Both the position numbers and the translations under genes were made by a program. A stretch of 64,000 bases of DNA from Cellvibrionales bacterium (GTDB lineage Bacteria > Pseudomonadota > Gammaproteobacteria > Pseudomonadales > UBA7239). How positions within the stretch are numbered: position 1 is the stretch's first letter; each line of letters starts with the position of its first letter. The DNA lies in the NCBI GenBank assembly GCA_016713115.1, contig JADJPU010000001.1:930001-994000 (forward strand), read 5' to 3'. Below the pieces are notes generated by a model, which did not search any database, had not been told where the DNA came from, and saw only the letters and a list, made by a program, of their open reading frames with translations. Positions 45,514 through 55,215 of the stretch are shown here, one piece after another.

Positions 45514-46806
45514 TCAGACCTCAGTGCTTGCGCGTTCGCGCGCAATCGCACGCCAACCAATATCCCTGCGCATGAACATGCCGTCCCAACGAATCCCGTC
45601 TGCCAGATGGTACGCAGTCTGCTGCGCCTCGGCTACTGTTTGTCCCAAAGCCGTGGCACACAATACGCGGCCACCCTGTGTGACCACCGCGCCGTCTTTC
45701 ATTGCCGTACCGGCATGAAAGACCTTGGCGTTCGCCACCGCAGTAGCCAAACCTTGGATCACTGCGCCTTTAGCCACATCGCCCGGATAACCACCCGCAG
45801 CCAATACTACGCCCAATGCAGGGCGTGGATCCCATTCCGCCTGTGCTTTATCCAGCTGCCCTGCCAATGCTTGTTCTACCAAAACCGGCAATGAGGTTTG
45901 CAAGCGCAACATGATCGGCTGGGTTTCTGGGTCGCCAAAACGGCAATTGAATTCGATCACTTTCGGCGCGCCGCTGTCATCAATCATCAAGCCTGCGTAT
46001 AAAAAGCCGGTGTAAGTGTGGCCTTCTGCCGCCATACCACGCACGGTGGGTTCGATTACTTCGCGCATCACACGCTCATGCACAGCAGGCGTAACCACGG
46101 GCGCTGGCGAATAAGCGCCCATGCCGCCGGTGTTGAGGCCGGTATCGCCCTCGCCTACGCGTTTGTGATCTTGACTGGTCGCCATCGGCAGTGCCGTTTT
46201 GCCATCCACCATCACAATAAAACTGGCCTCTTCGCCGGCGAGAAACTCTTCCACCACCACGCGCGCGCCGGCAGTGCCAAATTTGTTGTCAGCCAACATA
46301 TCGCGCACCGCGTCTTCAGCTTCTGCCAGCGACATTGCCACAATCACGCCTTTGCCCGCCGCCAAACCATCAGCTTTGATAACAATCGGCGCGCCCTTTT
46401 CGCGCACATAGGCTAGCGCAGCATCCACTTCCGTAAACACCGCATAAAACGCCGTGGGAATGTTATGGCGCGCGAGAAAATCTTTGGCAAAGGCTTTGGA
46501 GCCTTCCAATTGCGCAGCGTATTGCGTAGGGCCAAAAATTTTTAATCCGGCTGCACTAAACGCATCCACCACGCCATTTACCAGCGGCGCTTCTGGACCA
46601 ACGATCGTGAGATCCACATTCTCTTTGGCAAACGCAAGTAATGCATTGTTATCCAAAATATTCAACGCAATATTTTCACATTTGTTTTCTGTGGCGGTAC
46701 CCGCATTGCCCGGCGCAACAAACACTTTTGTGATGCGCGCATCTTGCGCACATTTCCACGCCAGCGCGTGTTCGCGGCCACCAGAGCCAAGAATTAAAAT
46801 TTTCAT
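45514..46806 (-). CDS. purD: Phosphoribosylamine--glycine ligase
   Basis: ATP-grasp enzyme of purine synthesis that makes glycinamide ribonucleotide, 430 residues. The N-terminal GSGGREHALAW, the ATP-grasp stretch IKADGLAAGKGVIVA and EFNCRFGDPETQ are all intact. It starts 12 bases after the purH stop. Confidence 0.97.
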   Translation of the reverse strand: MKILILGSGGREHALAWKCAQDARITKVFVAPGNAGTATENKCENIALNILDNNALLAFAKENVDLTIVGPEAPLVNGVVDAFSAAGLKIFGPTQYAAQLEGSKAFAKDFLARHNIPTAFYAVFTEVDAALAYVREKGAPIVIKADGLAAGKGVIVAMSLAEAEDAVRDMLADNKFGTAGARVVVEEFLAGEEASFIVMVDGKTALPMATSQDHKRVGEGDTGLNTGGMGAYSPAPVVTPAVHERVMREVIEPTVRGMAAEGHTYTGFLYAGLMIDDSGAPKVIEFNCRFGDPETQPIMLRLQTSLPVLVEQALAGQLDKAQAEWDPRPALGVVLAAGGYPGDVAKGAVIQGLATAVANAKVFHAGTAMKDGAVVTQGGRVLCATALGQTVAEAQQTAYHLADGIRWDGMFMRRDIGWRAIARERASTEV

Positions 46807-46818
46807 TTTTCTATTCCA

Positions 46819-48390
46819 TCAATGTCTAAAGTGACGCATGCCGGTAAACACCATCGCCATGCCGTGTTCATCGGCAGCGGCGATAACTTCTTCATCGCGC
46901 ATGGAACCACCTGGTTGAATCACGCAACTAATACCCACTTTGGCGGCGTTGTCGATGCCATCGCGAAAAGGGAAAAACGCATCCGATGCCATCACCGCGC
47001 CTTGCACAACCAAGCCTGCGTGTTCAGCTTTAATGGCCGCGATACGCGCTGAATTAACGCGGCTCATCTGCCCTGCACCGATGCCGATGGTTTGGCGATT
47101 TTTTGCATAGATAATCGCATTGGACTTCACATATTTCGCCACTTTCCACGCAAAAATGAGATCGTGAATTTCTGTTTCAGTCGGCGCGCGTTTGGTCACC
47201 ACTTTCAAATCGCTGTCTTTGATCATGCCGATATCGAGGTTCTGCACCAGCAGACCGCCATTGACGCGCTTCCAATCCATTTGTTCGATGCGATGGCTAG
47301 GCAACTCACCACACACCAACACACGCACATTTTGTTTGGCTGCCAAAACTGCCAAGGCGTTTTCTGCAACGGACGGCGCGATAATCACTTCAACAAATTG
47401 ACGATCCACAATCACTTTTGCCGTCGCCGCATCCAACTCGCGATTAAACGCAATGATGCCGCCGAAAGCGGATTCGGGATCGGTAGCGTAAGCTAAATCA
47501 TAAGCTGCACCTATGCCGTCTAAAGACACCGCCGCGCCGCAGGGGTTAGCATGCTTCACAATTACGCAGGCAGGTTTCACAAAACTTTTTACGCATTCCA
47601 GTGCGGCATCGGTGTCGGCAATATTGTTGTAAGACAGCTCCTTGCCTTGCAGTTGTTTTGCCGAGGCAATACTGACTTCACGCGGCGTAGCTTCCACATA
47701 AAACGCCGCTGCTTGATGTGGATTTTCGCCATAACGCAAATCCTGCGCTTTGATCAACTGCGTGTTGAAGGTGCGCGGAAATTTTTCTACATCATCATTC
47801 ACACGCGCGCCGAGATAATTGGCGATCATGCCATCATATTGTGCCGTATGCTCAAATGCTTTCACCGCCAAATCAAAACGCAATGCGTGCGTCAGACCTT
47901 TATCCGCATCCAAAGAAACCAGCACACGCGCGTAATCACCGCTGTTCACCACAATGCCAACATGCGCGTGATTTTTCGCTGCCGCGCGCACCATGGTTGG
48001 GCCGCCGATATCGATATTTTCAATGGCGTCGTCTAGCGAACAATCTGGCTTGGCTACGGTTTGCGCAAAGGGATACAAGTTCACCACCACTAAATCAATC
48101 GGGGCGATACCGTGTTCTTGCATCACCGCATCATCCTGCCCGCGTCTACCGAGTATGCCGCCGTGAATTTTGGGGTGTAGAGTTTTTACGCGGCCGTCCA
48201 TCATTTCAGGAAACTGCGTGTGTTCCGACACTTCTGTCACTGCAATGTTGTTGTCGCGCAGCAAGCGGTAGGTGCCGCCGGTAGATAGCAACACCACACC
48301 ACGCGCTGCCAATCCTTGCGCAAATTCAACAATACCTGTTTTATCGGAAACAGAAATCAGTGCACGACGAACAGGAGTGACTGCTGACAT
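46819..48390 (-). CDS. purH: Bifunctional AICAR formyltransferase/IMP cyclohydrolase
   Basis: Catalyses the last two steps of IMP synthesis, 523 residues from the ATG at 48390, which has GAGGT upstream. A TTG at 48408 is less likely. The N-terminal IMP cyclohydrolase part starts ALISVSDKTGIVEFA. The C-terminal formyltransferase part contains KHANPCGAA with the catalytic Lys-His pair and MSRVNSARIAA. It sits between fis and purD as in Pseudomonas. Confidence 0.97.
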   Translation of the reverse strand: MSAVTPVRRALISVSDKTGIVEFAQGLAARGVVLLSTGGTYRLLRDNNIAVTEVSEHTQFPEMMDGRVKTLHPKIHGGILGRRGQDDAVMQEHGIAPIDLVVVNLYPFAQTVAKPDCSLDDAIENIDIGGPTMVRAAAKNHAHVGIVVNSGDYARVLVSLDADKGLTHALRFDLAVKAFEHTAQYDGMIANYLGARVNDDVEKFPRTFNTQLIKAQDLRYGENPHQAAAFYVEATPREVSIASAKQLQGKELSYNNIADTDAALECVKSFVKPACVIVKHANPCGAAVSLDGIGAAYDLAYATDPESAFGGIIAFNRELDAATAKVIVDRQFVEVIIAPSVAENALAVLAAKQNVRVLVCGELPSHRIEQMDWKRVNGGLLVQNLDIGMIKDSDLKVVTKRAPTETEIHDLIFAWKVAKYVKSNAIIYAKNRQTIGIGAGQMSRVNSARIAAIKAEHAGLVVQGAVMASDAFFPFRDGIDNAAKVGISCVIQPGGSMRDEEVIAAADEHGMAMVFTGMRHFRH

Positions 48391-48440
48391 AAATACCTCG
48401 ATGAACAACTTATAAAAACAAAGAACGCGAATAAAAATGT

Positions 48441-48470
48441 GAATAAAAAAGGAGGCTCTCGCCTCCCTTT
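48441..48470 (-). terminator. Rho-independent terminator or attenuator between fis and purH
   Basis: Reading leftward, GGAGGC, a GAGA loop and GCCTCC are followed by TTTTTTATT. It lies 18 bases after the fis stop and before purH on the same strand, so it should separate or attenuate the two. Confidence 0.7.
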
Positions 48471-48487
48471 GGCTATCTGTTTTTCTC

Positions 48488-48796
48488 CTACAGCATATTG
48501 TACTGCTTGAGTTTCTTTCGCAATGTACCGCGATTCAATCCCAGCACTTCTGCGGCGCGCAATTGATTATTGCGCGTGTATTCCAGCACAACCTCCAGCA
48601 ATGGCGCTTCCACTTCTGCCAATACCATTTGGTAAATATCAGAAGCGGGATGTCCATCGAGATGGCTAAAATAATTGCGCAGCGCTTGTTCAACACAACA
48701 GCGGATAGTCTGCGGATTCAGAGCCACTACCGGCGCACTGGCTTCCGTTACTTCTTCACTTGTTGGCGCAACCAACTCCATACGCTTACTCAACAT
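48488..48796 (-). CDS. fis: DNA-binding protein Fis
   Basis: Nucleoid-associated regulator of growth-phase transcription, 102 residues. The C-terminal half is the Fis fold: PLLEVVLEYTRNNQLRAAEV then LGLNRGTLRKKLKQYNML. Its first ATG overlaps the end of the zinc-ribbon gene by 11 bases; ATG at codon 6 is an alternative. The usual partner dusB is missing directly upstream. Confidence 0.95.
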   Translation of the reverse strand: MLSKRMELVAPTSEEVTEASAPVVALNPQTIRCCVEQALRNYFSHLDGHPASDIYQMVLAEVEAPLLEVVLEYTRNNQLRAAEVLGLNRGTLRKKLKQYNML

Positions 48797-50186
48797 TACC
48801 CGCCACCAACATGCTCCAATTTACCGCTGCGTCACCCGGATTCACGATCTCCAGTGCAACATGCACCGGTCTGCCCGGCGGCATTATCGTCTGCCCGCTC
48901 AACTCACCTGACAAATATTCCGCCGGTTTGAAACGACGGCTGGCGACGGGCGTTTTCGCCAGATCACTGAAATAGATATCTAACTCTGGAAAGAGCAGTG
49001 GCTGCTCGGTTGCATTCAGCAACATGGCATCAATCACCAAGGCATTAGAAATTTGCGCGTGTTTTCTCACCACCAAATTTTGAATTTTTATGTAGCGCCA
49101 ATTTTCTACCACAGGCAACTCGCAGCCAAAAACACTGCAAACCGTCTGCATCATTGGGCGACTGGTACTGGTGCGCGCCAAACGCTCAAAATTGAAAAAA
49201 GTGTACTGCACCAACAACATCACGCTCAGCAAAGCGATAGCCGAGCCCAACAGTGCGGTTGTTTTCCAATCTTTTTGCACGCGACCCGCGCGCGTGGACA
49301 ATAAATCCACCGGCAGCGGGTCAATGTGCGCAATCATTTCTGCGCGATGCCCACCGCGCTGTGTGCTACCCAATTCGCTGGCGGCAAACGGATCGCGTTG
49401 CCCAAAACCGAGATCGCTGCCCGCTGTGTCCTCTACCGGGTTGGCAAAGTCCTGCAGAACATCACGCACATCTTCGACACTGTTCAAATCTACTGGTGCC
49501 GGTTTTTCCGCGCGGGTTTCCTCTTCTAAAATATCTTTGGCCCACGACTCATCTGCAGCCGTCGTACGACTGTCGCGCTGTATGCTTTCATCGTCAATAA
49601 ATTCGCCAATGTCGCTTATGTCAAACGCTTGGTCTTGTATGATTTCTGCCGCCTGCTCATCAACCACATCGTCGAACACGCTGCCGTAATCATCGTCAGG
49701 ATCGCCAAAGTTATTTTCATTGATAATGGGTTTGGACGGCGTAATGACAGGTTCATCGTCTTCTAAAAAAGTGTCATCGCTGATTTTTTCGTCATCGCCA
49801 ATATCGGCAATTTTTTTCTGCTCAAAGTCACTGGCTGGCAAATCTTTAATCGCCGCACTTAAATCAAAAGCTTTGCTCGGTCGACCGTTATCGCCCAGCA
49901 AGCCATCGTCAGGCGCGACACTTCTCGATGGAGCCTCGCTGTGTGATGCATGGGTTTGCGCCATGCTTTCCAGCGCGGATTGGTCAAGGCGAAATTTGTT
50001 TGATGGTGTGTCTGTAGCAGCCGGCGCGGCCGCAGGCACATTATTGGGGCTGACCCAATGCTCGCGCGCTTGGAACACCAGCAGACAAGAACCACAGCGC
50101 ACGGCGCCATTGGCCAATTTCAAATGTTCTTCTGTCACCCGAAACGAGGTATGACACTGAGGACAGCGGGTCACCATGTTGCTCAT
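48786..50186 (-). CDS. Zinc-ribbon membrane protein (MJ0042/DUF3426 type)
   Basis: A 466-residue protein. An N-terminal zinc ribbon reads RCPQC and RCGSC within the first 40 residues. A long acidic low-complexity region follows (residues about 50-280), then a single membrane helix (ALLGSAIALLSVMLLVQYTF) near 315-335, and a C-terminal DUF3426 domain. AAGGAT lies just before ATG 50186; the frame is open to 50282 but not conserved there. In Pseudomonas this gene lies between prmA and dusB-fis; here both prmA and dusB are absent from the neighbourhood. The function is unknown. Confidence 0.85.
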   Translation of the reverse strand: MSNMVTRCPQCHTSFRVTEEHLKLANGAVRCGSCLLVFQAREHWVSPNNVPAAAPAATDTPSNKFRLDQSALESMAQTHASHSEAPSRSVAPDDGLLGDNGRPSKAFDLSAAIKDLPASDFEQKKIADIGDDEKISDDTFLEDDEPVITPSKPIINENNFGDPDDDYGSVFDDVVDEQAAEIIQDQAFDISDIGEFIDDESIQRDSRTTAADESWAKDILEEETRAEKPAPVDLNSVEDVRDVLQDFANPVEDTAGSDLGFGQRDPFAASELGSTQRGGHRAEMIAHIDPLPVDLLSTRAGRVQKDWKTTALLGSAIALLSVMLLVQYTFFNFERLARTSTSRPMMQTVCSVFGCELPVVENWRYIKIQNLVVRKHAQISNALVIDAMLLNATEQPLLFPELDIYFSDLAKTPVASRRFKPAEYLSGELSGQTIMPPGRPVHVALEIVNPGDAAVNWSMLVAGNVE

Positions 50187-50315
50187 GCGTATCCTTATTT
50201 CCCTGTCGTTCTCTGTAAAAGCGTGTAAATTCTGGTTGCGCATAGTGTAGGCAGGTTTGTCTGCGTTGTATATTTCTTGCACAGCTATTCTGTGAGCAGC
50301 TCCACAAACCTACGA

Positions 50316-50348
50316 TATTTGTCGCTTTGATTTATCGCAAGACAAATA
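50316..50348. promoter_or_regulatory. 8-bp inverted repeat upstream of the P450 gene
   Basis: TATTTGTC, 17 bases, GACAAATA. It lies about 75-105 bases before the P450 start in the divergent gap shared with the zinc-ribbon gene. It has the shape of a regulator binding site; the regulator is unknown. Confidence 0.35.
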
Positions 50349-50421
50349 CAGTCACTGTCTGGTCGCCATGTATTAGTTTCGGCACAATGCCGCAACACCC
50401 ATTCCGAAATTGGAGACTTCT

Positions 50422-51633
50422 ATGAGCACAGTTGACTACGATCCCTATTCACACGAAGCCATGAAGGATCCGTATCCCTTTTACGCCGCCATGCGTAAAG
50501 AGGACAAGCCGCACTTTATGCCCAAATACAACGGCTGGGCGCTGGCGCGTTTCCAGGATATTTGGGATGCGAGCAGCAAAGTGGATGACAACTGCACCTT
50601 CACCAAAGGTCAAACACCGGGCCAAGTGCTGTTGGGCGAGCCTGTGCCATCTACCTTTATGACCATGGACGCACCAGAGCATCGCAAATGGCGCGGCCTG
50701 ATTCGCCATGAATTTACGCCAGAAGGCGTGAGAGAACAGGAAGCCCGTCTGCGTGCCCTGACCCAAGAGCTGTTGGCTCCGCTGCTGAAAAAAGGGCAGT
50801 TTGATATCTACAGCGAGCTGGCTAACCGCGTCACTTGTATCAACGCCGGCCACAACCTCGGGCTGCCACGCGAAGATGCCTAGAAATGGCGCGCGTTGAT
50901 CGACGACATGCTGCATCGCGAAGAAGGTCAAATAGGTGGCGGTTCTGAGCGCAACCAAGCGGCGGCAGGCCAACTGTTTGGCTACTTTGGACAGTATGTC
51001 TATCAACTGCGCAATGACCCTGCACTGGCACAGCGCTACACCAAGATCTTCTTGGATGCGAGCGTAGACGGCCGCAGTTTGAGCGACGAAGAGATGATGT
51101 TCTACCTGTTCTCGCTGCTAGTCGTCGGCTCAGAAACCACACCGATTACCGTTGCCGGCACTTTCTGGAATTTACAGAACAATCCTGAACAAAAAGCGGC
51201 TGTATTGGCCGAGGTGAAAACGGGCAAATTTGATCTGGCGCGCAAAGCTTTTCTGGAAACTGCGCGTTACGACCAACCGACCAACATGCTGGCGCGGGTA
51301 GCCAAGCGCGACTTTGAGCTCAATGGCGCTCAGATCAAGGCAGGTCAGCCACTACTGTTCTTGTACGCCTCGGCCGAGCGCGATGAAACCGTGCACCCGA
51401 ACCCAGACAAGTTCGATTTGTACCGTCAACCGACTGAAAAGAGTCTGATGTTTGGTCATGGCGGCCACAAATGCCTCGGCTTGCACTTGGGCGTATTGAT
51501 GGGTTGCATCCTCGTCGAAGAAATCTTGAAAGCAGCACCGGATTTTGAAGTAGTAGCCGAGCAGTGCGAACGCCTCTACGGCGAACATTTGTCTGGCTGG
51601 GGCAAGGTCGTTATCAAGTTCAAGCCTCACTAA
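50422..51633 (+). pseudogene. Cytochrome P450 with an in-frame TAG
   Basis: Bacterial soluble class I-type P450, 403 residues if read through. The heme-ligand motif FGHGGHKCLG, the ExxR pair in FLETARYD and the I-helix VGSETT are intact after the break. The N-terminal half, up to NLGLPREDA, is normal. Codon 154 (50881-50883) is TAG, and the same frame resumes directly with KWRALIDDM. A single C-to-T change from CAG would explain it. TAG ends other genes here (patatin, the 10.7-kb membrane gene), so general recoding is unlikely. The upper fragment alone has no heme site. The substrate is unknown and no ferredoxin gene is adjacent. Confidence 0.8.
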
Positions 51634-51655
51634 AAGTTATTGTTTCACTTGATTG

Positions 51656-51682
51656 AAAAGAGGCGCCGCAGCGCCTCTTTTT
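51656..51682 (+). terminator. Rho-independent terminator after the P450 gene
   Basis: AGAGGCGC, CGCA loop, GCGCCTCT, then a T run. Confidence 0.88.
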
Positions 51683-51761
51683 GTTGCAATTTTCTGTGCG
51701 CGCTTCTTTCCCAGCCGAGGTCTGTGCCACACTTAACACTCTGTTTTCTTGATGGATCGCT

Positions 51762-52571
51762 ATGTCCACCACGCTGGTCGGATTACTCGCCTGTTTTCTC
51801 TACCTTGTCCTTGCCGGCTGGCAGTGGCGCGATTGGCGTTTAGCCGTGCCTACGCCATCCGGTGTGCAACGCTTGCTGTATCTCCTCGTTTTACTTGCAG
51901 CACTCGGTTTGCATGGCTGGAGTGTTTACGCATTGATCGACACACCTGCCGGTTTTAATTTTTCTTTTTTCCATGTGTCTTCGCTCATTTTTTGGGTCAT
52001 TTGTGTTGCAGTGCTATTGAGCTGCATTCACCTGCCCTTGCATATGCTGCTACCACCGCTGTTTGCCTTAACCACCATCGGCGTGTTGTGTTCTATTGCC
52101 GTCGAAAGTCCGTACACACCCCACACTCTCAGTTACCCCGTGGCACTGCATATTTTGCTATCTATCCTCGCCTACAGCATTCTCACCATTGCCACCATGC
52201 AAGCGCTCGCCTTAGCGTTACAAAATCACCTATTGAAGACACGGCAATTGCAAACTGTCATGGCGCAACTGCCTCCGCTGCAAACCATGGAGTCTCTGTT
52301 ATTTCAGATGTTATGGGCGGGTGCCGTGCTGTTAGCGCTGTCTATCGCCAGTGGTGTGTTATTTCTGCACGACATACTGGCGCAACATTTGGCGCACAAA
52401 ATGTTTTTTTCTTTTGCCGCCTTGGTGGTGTACGGCATTCTGTTATGGGGTAGGCACCAACACGGCTGGCGCGGCAAGCAAGCAATACGCTGGACGATAG
52501 GTGGCTTTCTGGCTTTGATGACCGCCTATTTCGGCACCAAATTTGTGCTGGAGCTGCTGTTACAACTCTGA
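51762..52571 (+). CDS. ypjD: Inner-membrane protein YpjD (CcsA-like cytochrome c assembly family)
   Basis: A 269-residue protein with eight predicted membrane helices and the CcsA/CcmC-like pattern, including FNFSFFHVSSLIFW and a late helix with AHKMFFSFAALVVYG. The family is related to heme handlers, but the function of YpjD itself is not established. In relatives it lies between ffh and corB; ffh is absent here. Confidence 0.88.
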   Translation: MSTTLVGLLACFLYLVLAGWQWRDWRLAVPTPSGVQRLLYLLVLLAALGLHGWSVYALIDTPAGFNFSFFHVSSLIFWVICVAVLLSCIHLPLHMLLPPLFALTTIGVLCSIAVESPYTPHTLSYPVALHILLSILAYSILTIATMQALALALQNHLLKTRQLQTVMAQLPPLQTMESLLFQMLWAGAVLLALSIASGVLFLHDILAQHLAHKMFFSFAALVVYGILLWGRHQHGWRGKQAIRWTIGGFLALMTAYFGTKFVLELLLQL

Positions 52572-52634
52572 CAGTTGCACCGCTGTTCGCATTTCCTGAC
52601 AATGAAACTCTCTAGTTTCTAAAAAGGTTTTCTC

Positions 52635-53915
52635 TTGGACGACATTTCCATCGGGCTTTTGATCACTGTCTTGGCCTGTCTCACCTTATTGGGTGCATTT
52701 TTTTCTGGCGCTGAAACCGGCATCGTTTCCTTGAATCGCTACAAGCTGCGTCATCTGATTAAAAAAAATCATCGCGCGGCAAAGCTGGTCGATTTTTTGC
52801 TGTCGCGCCCCGATCGTTTTTTTGGCATTGTGTTGATCGGCAACAACCTCGCTAATGCCGCTACGGCCGCCATTGCCGCCATTGTGGTGCAGCGCCTGTA
52901 CGGCAGCACCGGCGCGGCCATTGCCACCTTTGCCATGACGCTGGTCACCATTATCTTTGCAGAAATTATTCCCAAAATGTTGGGCGCCTTGTACCCAGAG
53001 CGCATCGCCTTTCCCGCCAGTTTTGTGTTGTATCCATTGTTGAAGGTGTTATACCCACTCGTGTGGCTGACCAACATTGTCTCGAACAGTTTTTTGCGCT
53101 TGTTTGGTGTCACGCCAGAAAAAGCCAGCAACGACCAATTGAGTACCGATGAGTTGCGCACGGTGGTGCGCGAATCGGGAAAAATTATCTCACCGCGTTA
53201 TCGCGGCATGTTGCTCAACATTCTCGACCTCGGCCAGATGACTGTACAGGGCATCATGGTGCCGCGCGCGCAAGTGACGGGCATCGACATGAATCGCAGC
53301 GATGCAGAAATTCTCACTCTACTACGCAACACGGAATACACACGGGTGCCGGTTTACCAAGGTGAGATCAACAACATACTCGGCATACTGCATATGCGAC
53401 GCATCGGTCGTTTATACGACGACGAGTCCAATGAACGCGATGTGCGCGATTTTATTTTGGCCAATATGCGCGAACCCTACTTCATCCCAGAAACCACACC
53501 ACTCAATGTGCAGCTGCTCAATTTCCAAAAAGAAAAACGGCGCATCGGTTTGGTGGTAGATGAGTACGGCGATGTGCAGGGCATCGCCACGCTGGAAGAT
53601 ATTCTGGAAGAAATCGTTGGCGAATTCACCACCAACTTTGGCGAGGGTCACAGCGCGTTTGAACGCTTACCCGACGAACGCTTCCGTATTGATTGCAGTA
53701 TGAATATTCGCGATATCAACAAACACCTCGACTGGCATTTGCCCATCAAACCGAACAGTGCGCGCACGCTGAACGGTTTATTTATTGAATACTTAGGTGT
53801 AATCCCGATGGGAAACATTTGCTTTACGATCGGGCGTTACTGCTTTGAAACCGAGAGCATTGCCGACCACAAAATTCAGCGCGTCATTGCGTTCGAGAAA
53901 AAATCTGCGCGTTAG
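52635..53915 (+). CDS. corB: CNNM/CorB-type transporter (DUF21, CBS, CorC_HlyC)
   Basis: A 426-residue membrane protein linked to magnesium/cobalt export in the family. The N-terminal DUF21 has SGAETGIVSLNRYKLR and about three membrane helices plus a re-entrant segment. Two CBS domains follow (MVPRAQVTGID; LVVDEYGDVQGIATLEDILE), then a C-terminal CorC_HlyC domain. The start is TTG with AAGG upstream; no ATG is suitably placed. Located 63 bases after ypjD, the usual order. Confidence 0.9.
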   Translation: MDDISIGLLITVLACLTLLGAFFSGAETGIVSLNRYKLRHLIKKNHRAAKLVDFLLSRPDRFFGIVLIGNNLANAATAAIAAIVVQRLYGSTGAAIATFAMTLVTIIFAEIIPKMLGALYPERIAFPASFVLYPLLKVLYPLVWLTNIVSNSFLRLFGVTPEKASNDQLSTDELRTVVRESGKIISPRYRGMLLNILDLGQMTVQGIMVPRAQVTGIDMNRSDAEILTLLRNTEYTRVPVYQGEINNILGILHMRRIGRLYDDESNERDVRDFILANMREPYFIPETTPLNVQLLNFQKEKRRIGLVVDEYGDVQGIATLEDILEEIVGEFTTNFGEGHSAFERLPDERFRIDCSMNIRDINKHLDWHLPIKPNSARTLNGLFIEYLGVIPMGNICFTIGRYCFETESIADHKIQRVIAFEKKSAR

Positions 53916-55213
53916 TGCTCCAGCAAACGCGCGATTTGACCGTCAAGCAGTGCGCGCTGGCTCTGCACAAAGTTGGCAATGCGGAAAAATGGCTTTCCAC
54001 TTTCGCCGTGTTCTACCACGAGCGATAACTTGTCTTGTGTCTGCAACAACTCACCCACTTCTGCGCTGACAGCCAACTGCCCATTGCCCACTTGATGACA
54101 CAACCAATGACTGCGCTGCTCTTCCGCAGCCTGTTGTCGATTGCGCAAAATATCGTTATCACACGGCAAGTGGCGATCCAGAGCCAGTGTCCACTGCAGC
54201 TGGATCCCTAACTCCTCATCACGACAGGCTTGTAACACGCCCATCAATACCTCTGCGCAACAGGCCGCGCGCAACAAGACTTCCGCCAAATCAACTGCAT
54301 CTGCCGGCATCGCCAATTTGAGACAAGAGCCAGCCATAGGCATACGCTGCGCGTTATACAAGCGCGCAGTTTTTTTAACGCAGTGCTGTAACTGATCGAG
54401 CAAGGCGCGCAAACGGTCGCGGCTTATCTGTCGCTGCAATACATCAATATTGCGGCACTCCAACAACACATACACATAGCCGTCATTGTTGTGCAACAAA
54501 TCAGCGGCAGCATCATTTAATTGTGCTTGCGAAGGTGTTTGAATTTGCTGCGTGTGCCGTTGCAATTGAGCCATCAGTTGGCGCATTTCATTTTCATTGA
54601 GTTGAGAGGGGCGCTCTGTAAAGCAAGCATCCATCACTTCTTGCGGAACGGACTCTAGCAATACCATCGATAAGTCAGTGCGCTGTTGACGAATTTCGCG
54701 TGTGAAGTAGTAACTGAGCACCCAAAATAATACCAGCGCCAACATCACCAGTGCCGCTAATAGCCAGAGTGTTTCAGGGAACAGATGTTCGATTTTTTCT
54801 GTTTCTAATGTCACCGCTACACTGCCGGTCAAATTATCACCGAGACTGAGCGTAGCAGAGTAATTGCGTAGATAAGCGCGATGCGTTAACTCGCTAGGCG
54901 TTGCGCCGGCCTGCGCTAACAAATTATTGCTGGCATCGTAAATACTGACACTGACAACACTCGGCACTTTCATCAAACGCGAGAGCTGCGCCTGCAGCTC
55001 AATTTGATCATGCTGCAAAGTGGCGTCGAGCGTGTTTTGTGCCAATTGTTCGGCCACGGCAGAACCGTAGGCATCCATCGCGTTGTTCACCACCAAGCCA
55101 ACACGCGCCGTAAAAAAAATCCCAATAATTAAAAAAACAGCGGCCAGTATCGCGCCGTATGCCACCACCAAACGCAGCAGCAACGATCTTTTTAAAAAAT
55201 CCACAAACTTCAT
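53912..55213 (-). CDS. Membrane sensor-like protein, AhpA/YtjB-like N-terminus with cyclase-like C-terminus
   Basis: A 433-residue protein with a membrane helix near residues 13-33, a periplasmic domain of about 115 residues, a second helix near 150-170 and a cytoplasmic part. The first half resembles the YtjB/AhpA family of membrane proteins found next to serB in other gammaproteobacteria. The last ~190 residues read like a nucleotide-cyclase fold (YVYVLLECRNID, then QLAVSAEVGELL) without evident metal-binding aspartates, so enzymatic activity is doubtful. Both resemblances are inferences. It overlaps the stop of corB by four bases. Confidence 0.55.
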   Translation of the reverse strand: MKFVDFLKRSLLLRLVVAYGAILAAVFLIIGIFFTARVGLVVNNAMDAYGSAVAEQLAQNTLDATLQHDQIELQAQLSRLMKVPSVVSVSIYDASNNLLAQAGATPSELTHRAYLRNYSATLSLGDNLTGSVAVTLETEKIEHLFPETLWLLAALVMLALVLFWVLSYYFTREIRQQRTDLSMVLLESVPQEVMDACFTERPSQLNENEMRQLMAQLQRHTQQIQTPSQAQLNDAAADLLHNNDGYVYVLLECRNIDVLQRQISRDRLRALLDQLQHCVKKTARLYNAQRMPMAGSCLKLAMPADAVDLAEVLLRAACCAEVLMGVLQACRDEELGIQLQWTLALDRHLPCDNDILRNRQQAAEEQRSHWLCHQVGNGQLAVSAEVGELLQTQDKLSLVVEHGESGKPFFRIANFVQSQRALLDGQIARLLEH

Positions 55214-55215
55214 GC

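Noticed and set aside
50881..50883. TAG in the P450 read as pyrrolysine or reassigned codon
   Set aside because: TAG terminates other intact genes in this window, and no pyrrolysine machinery or recoding element is visible.
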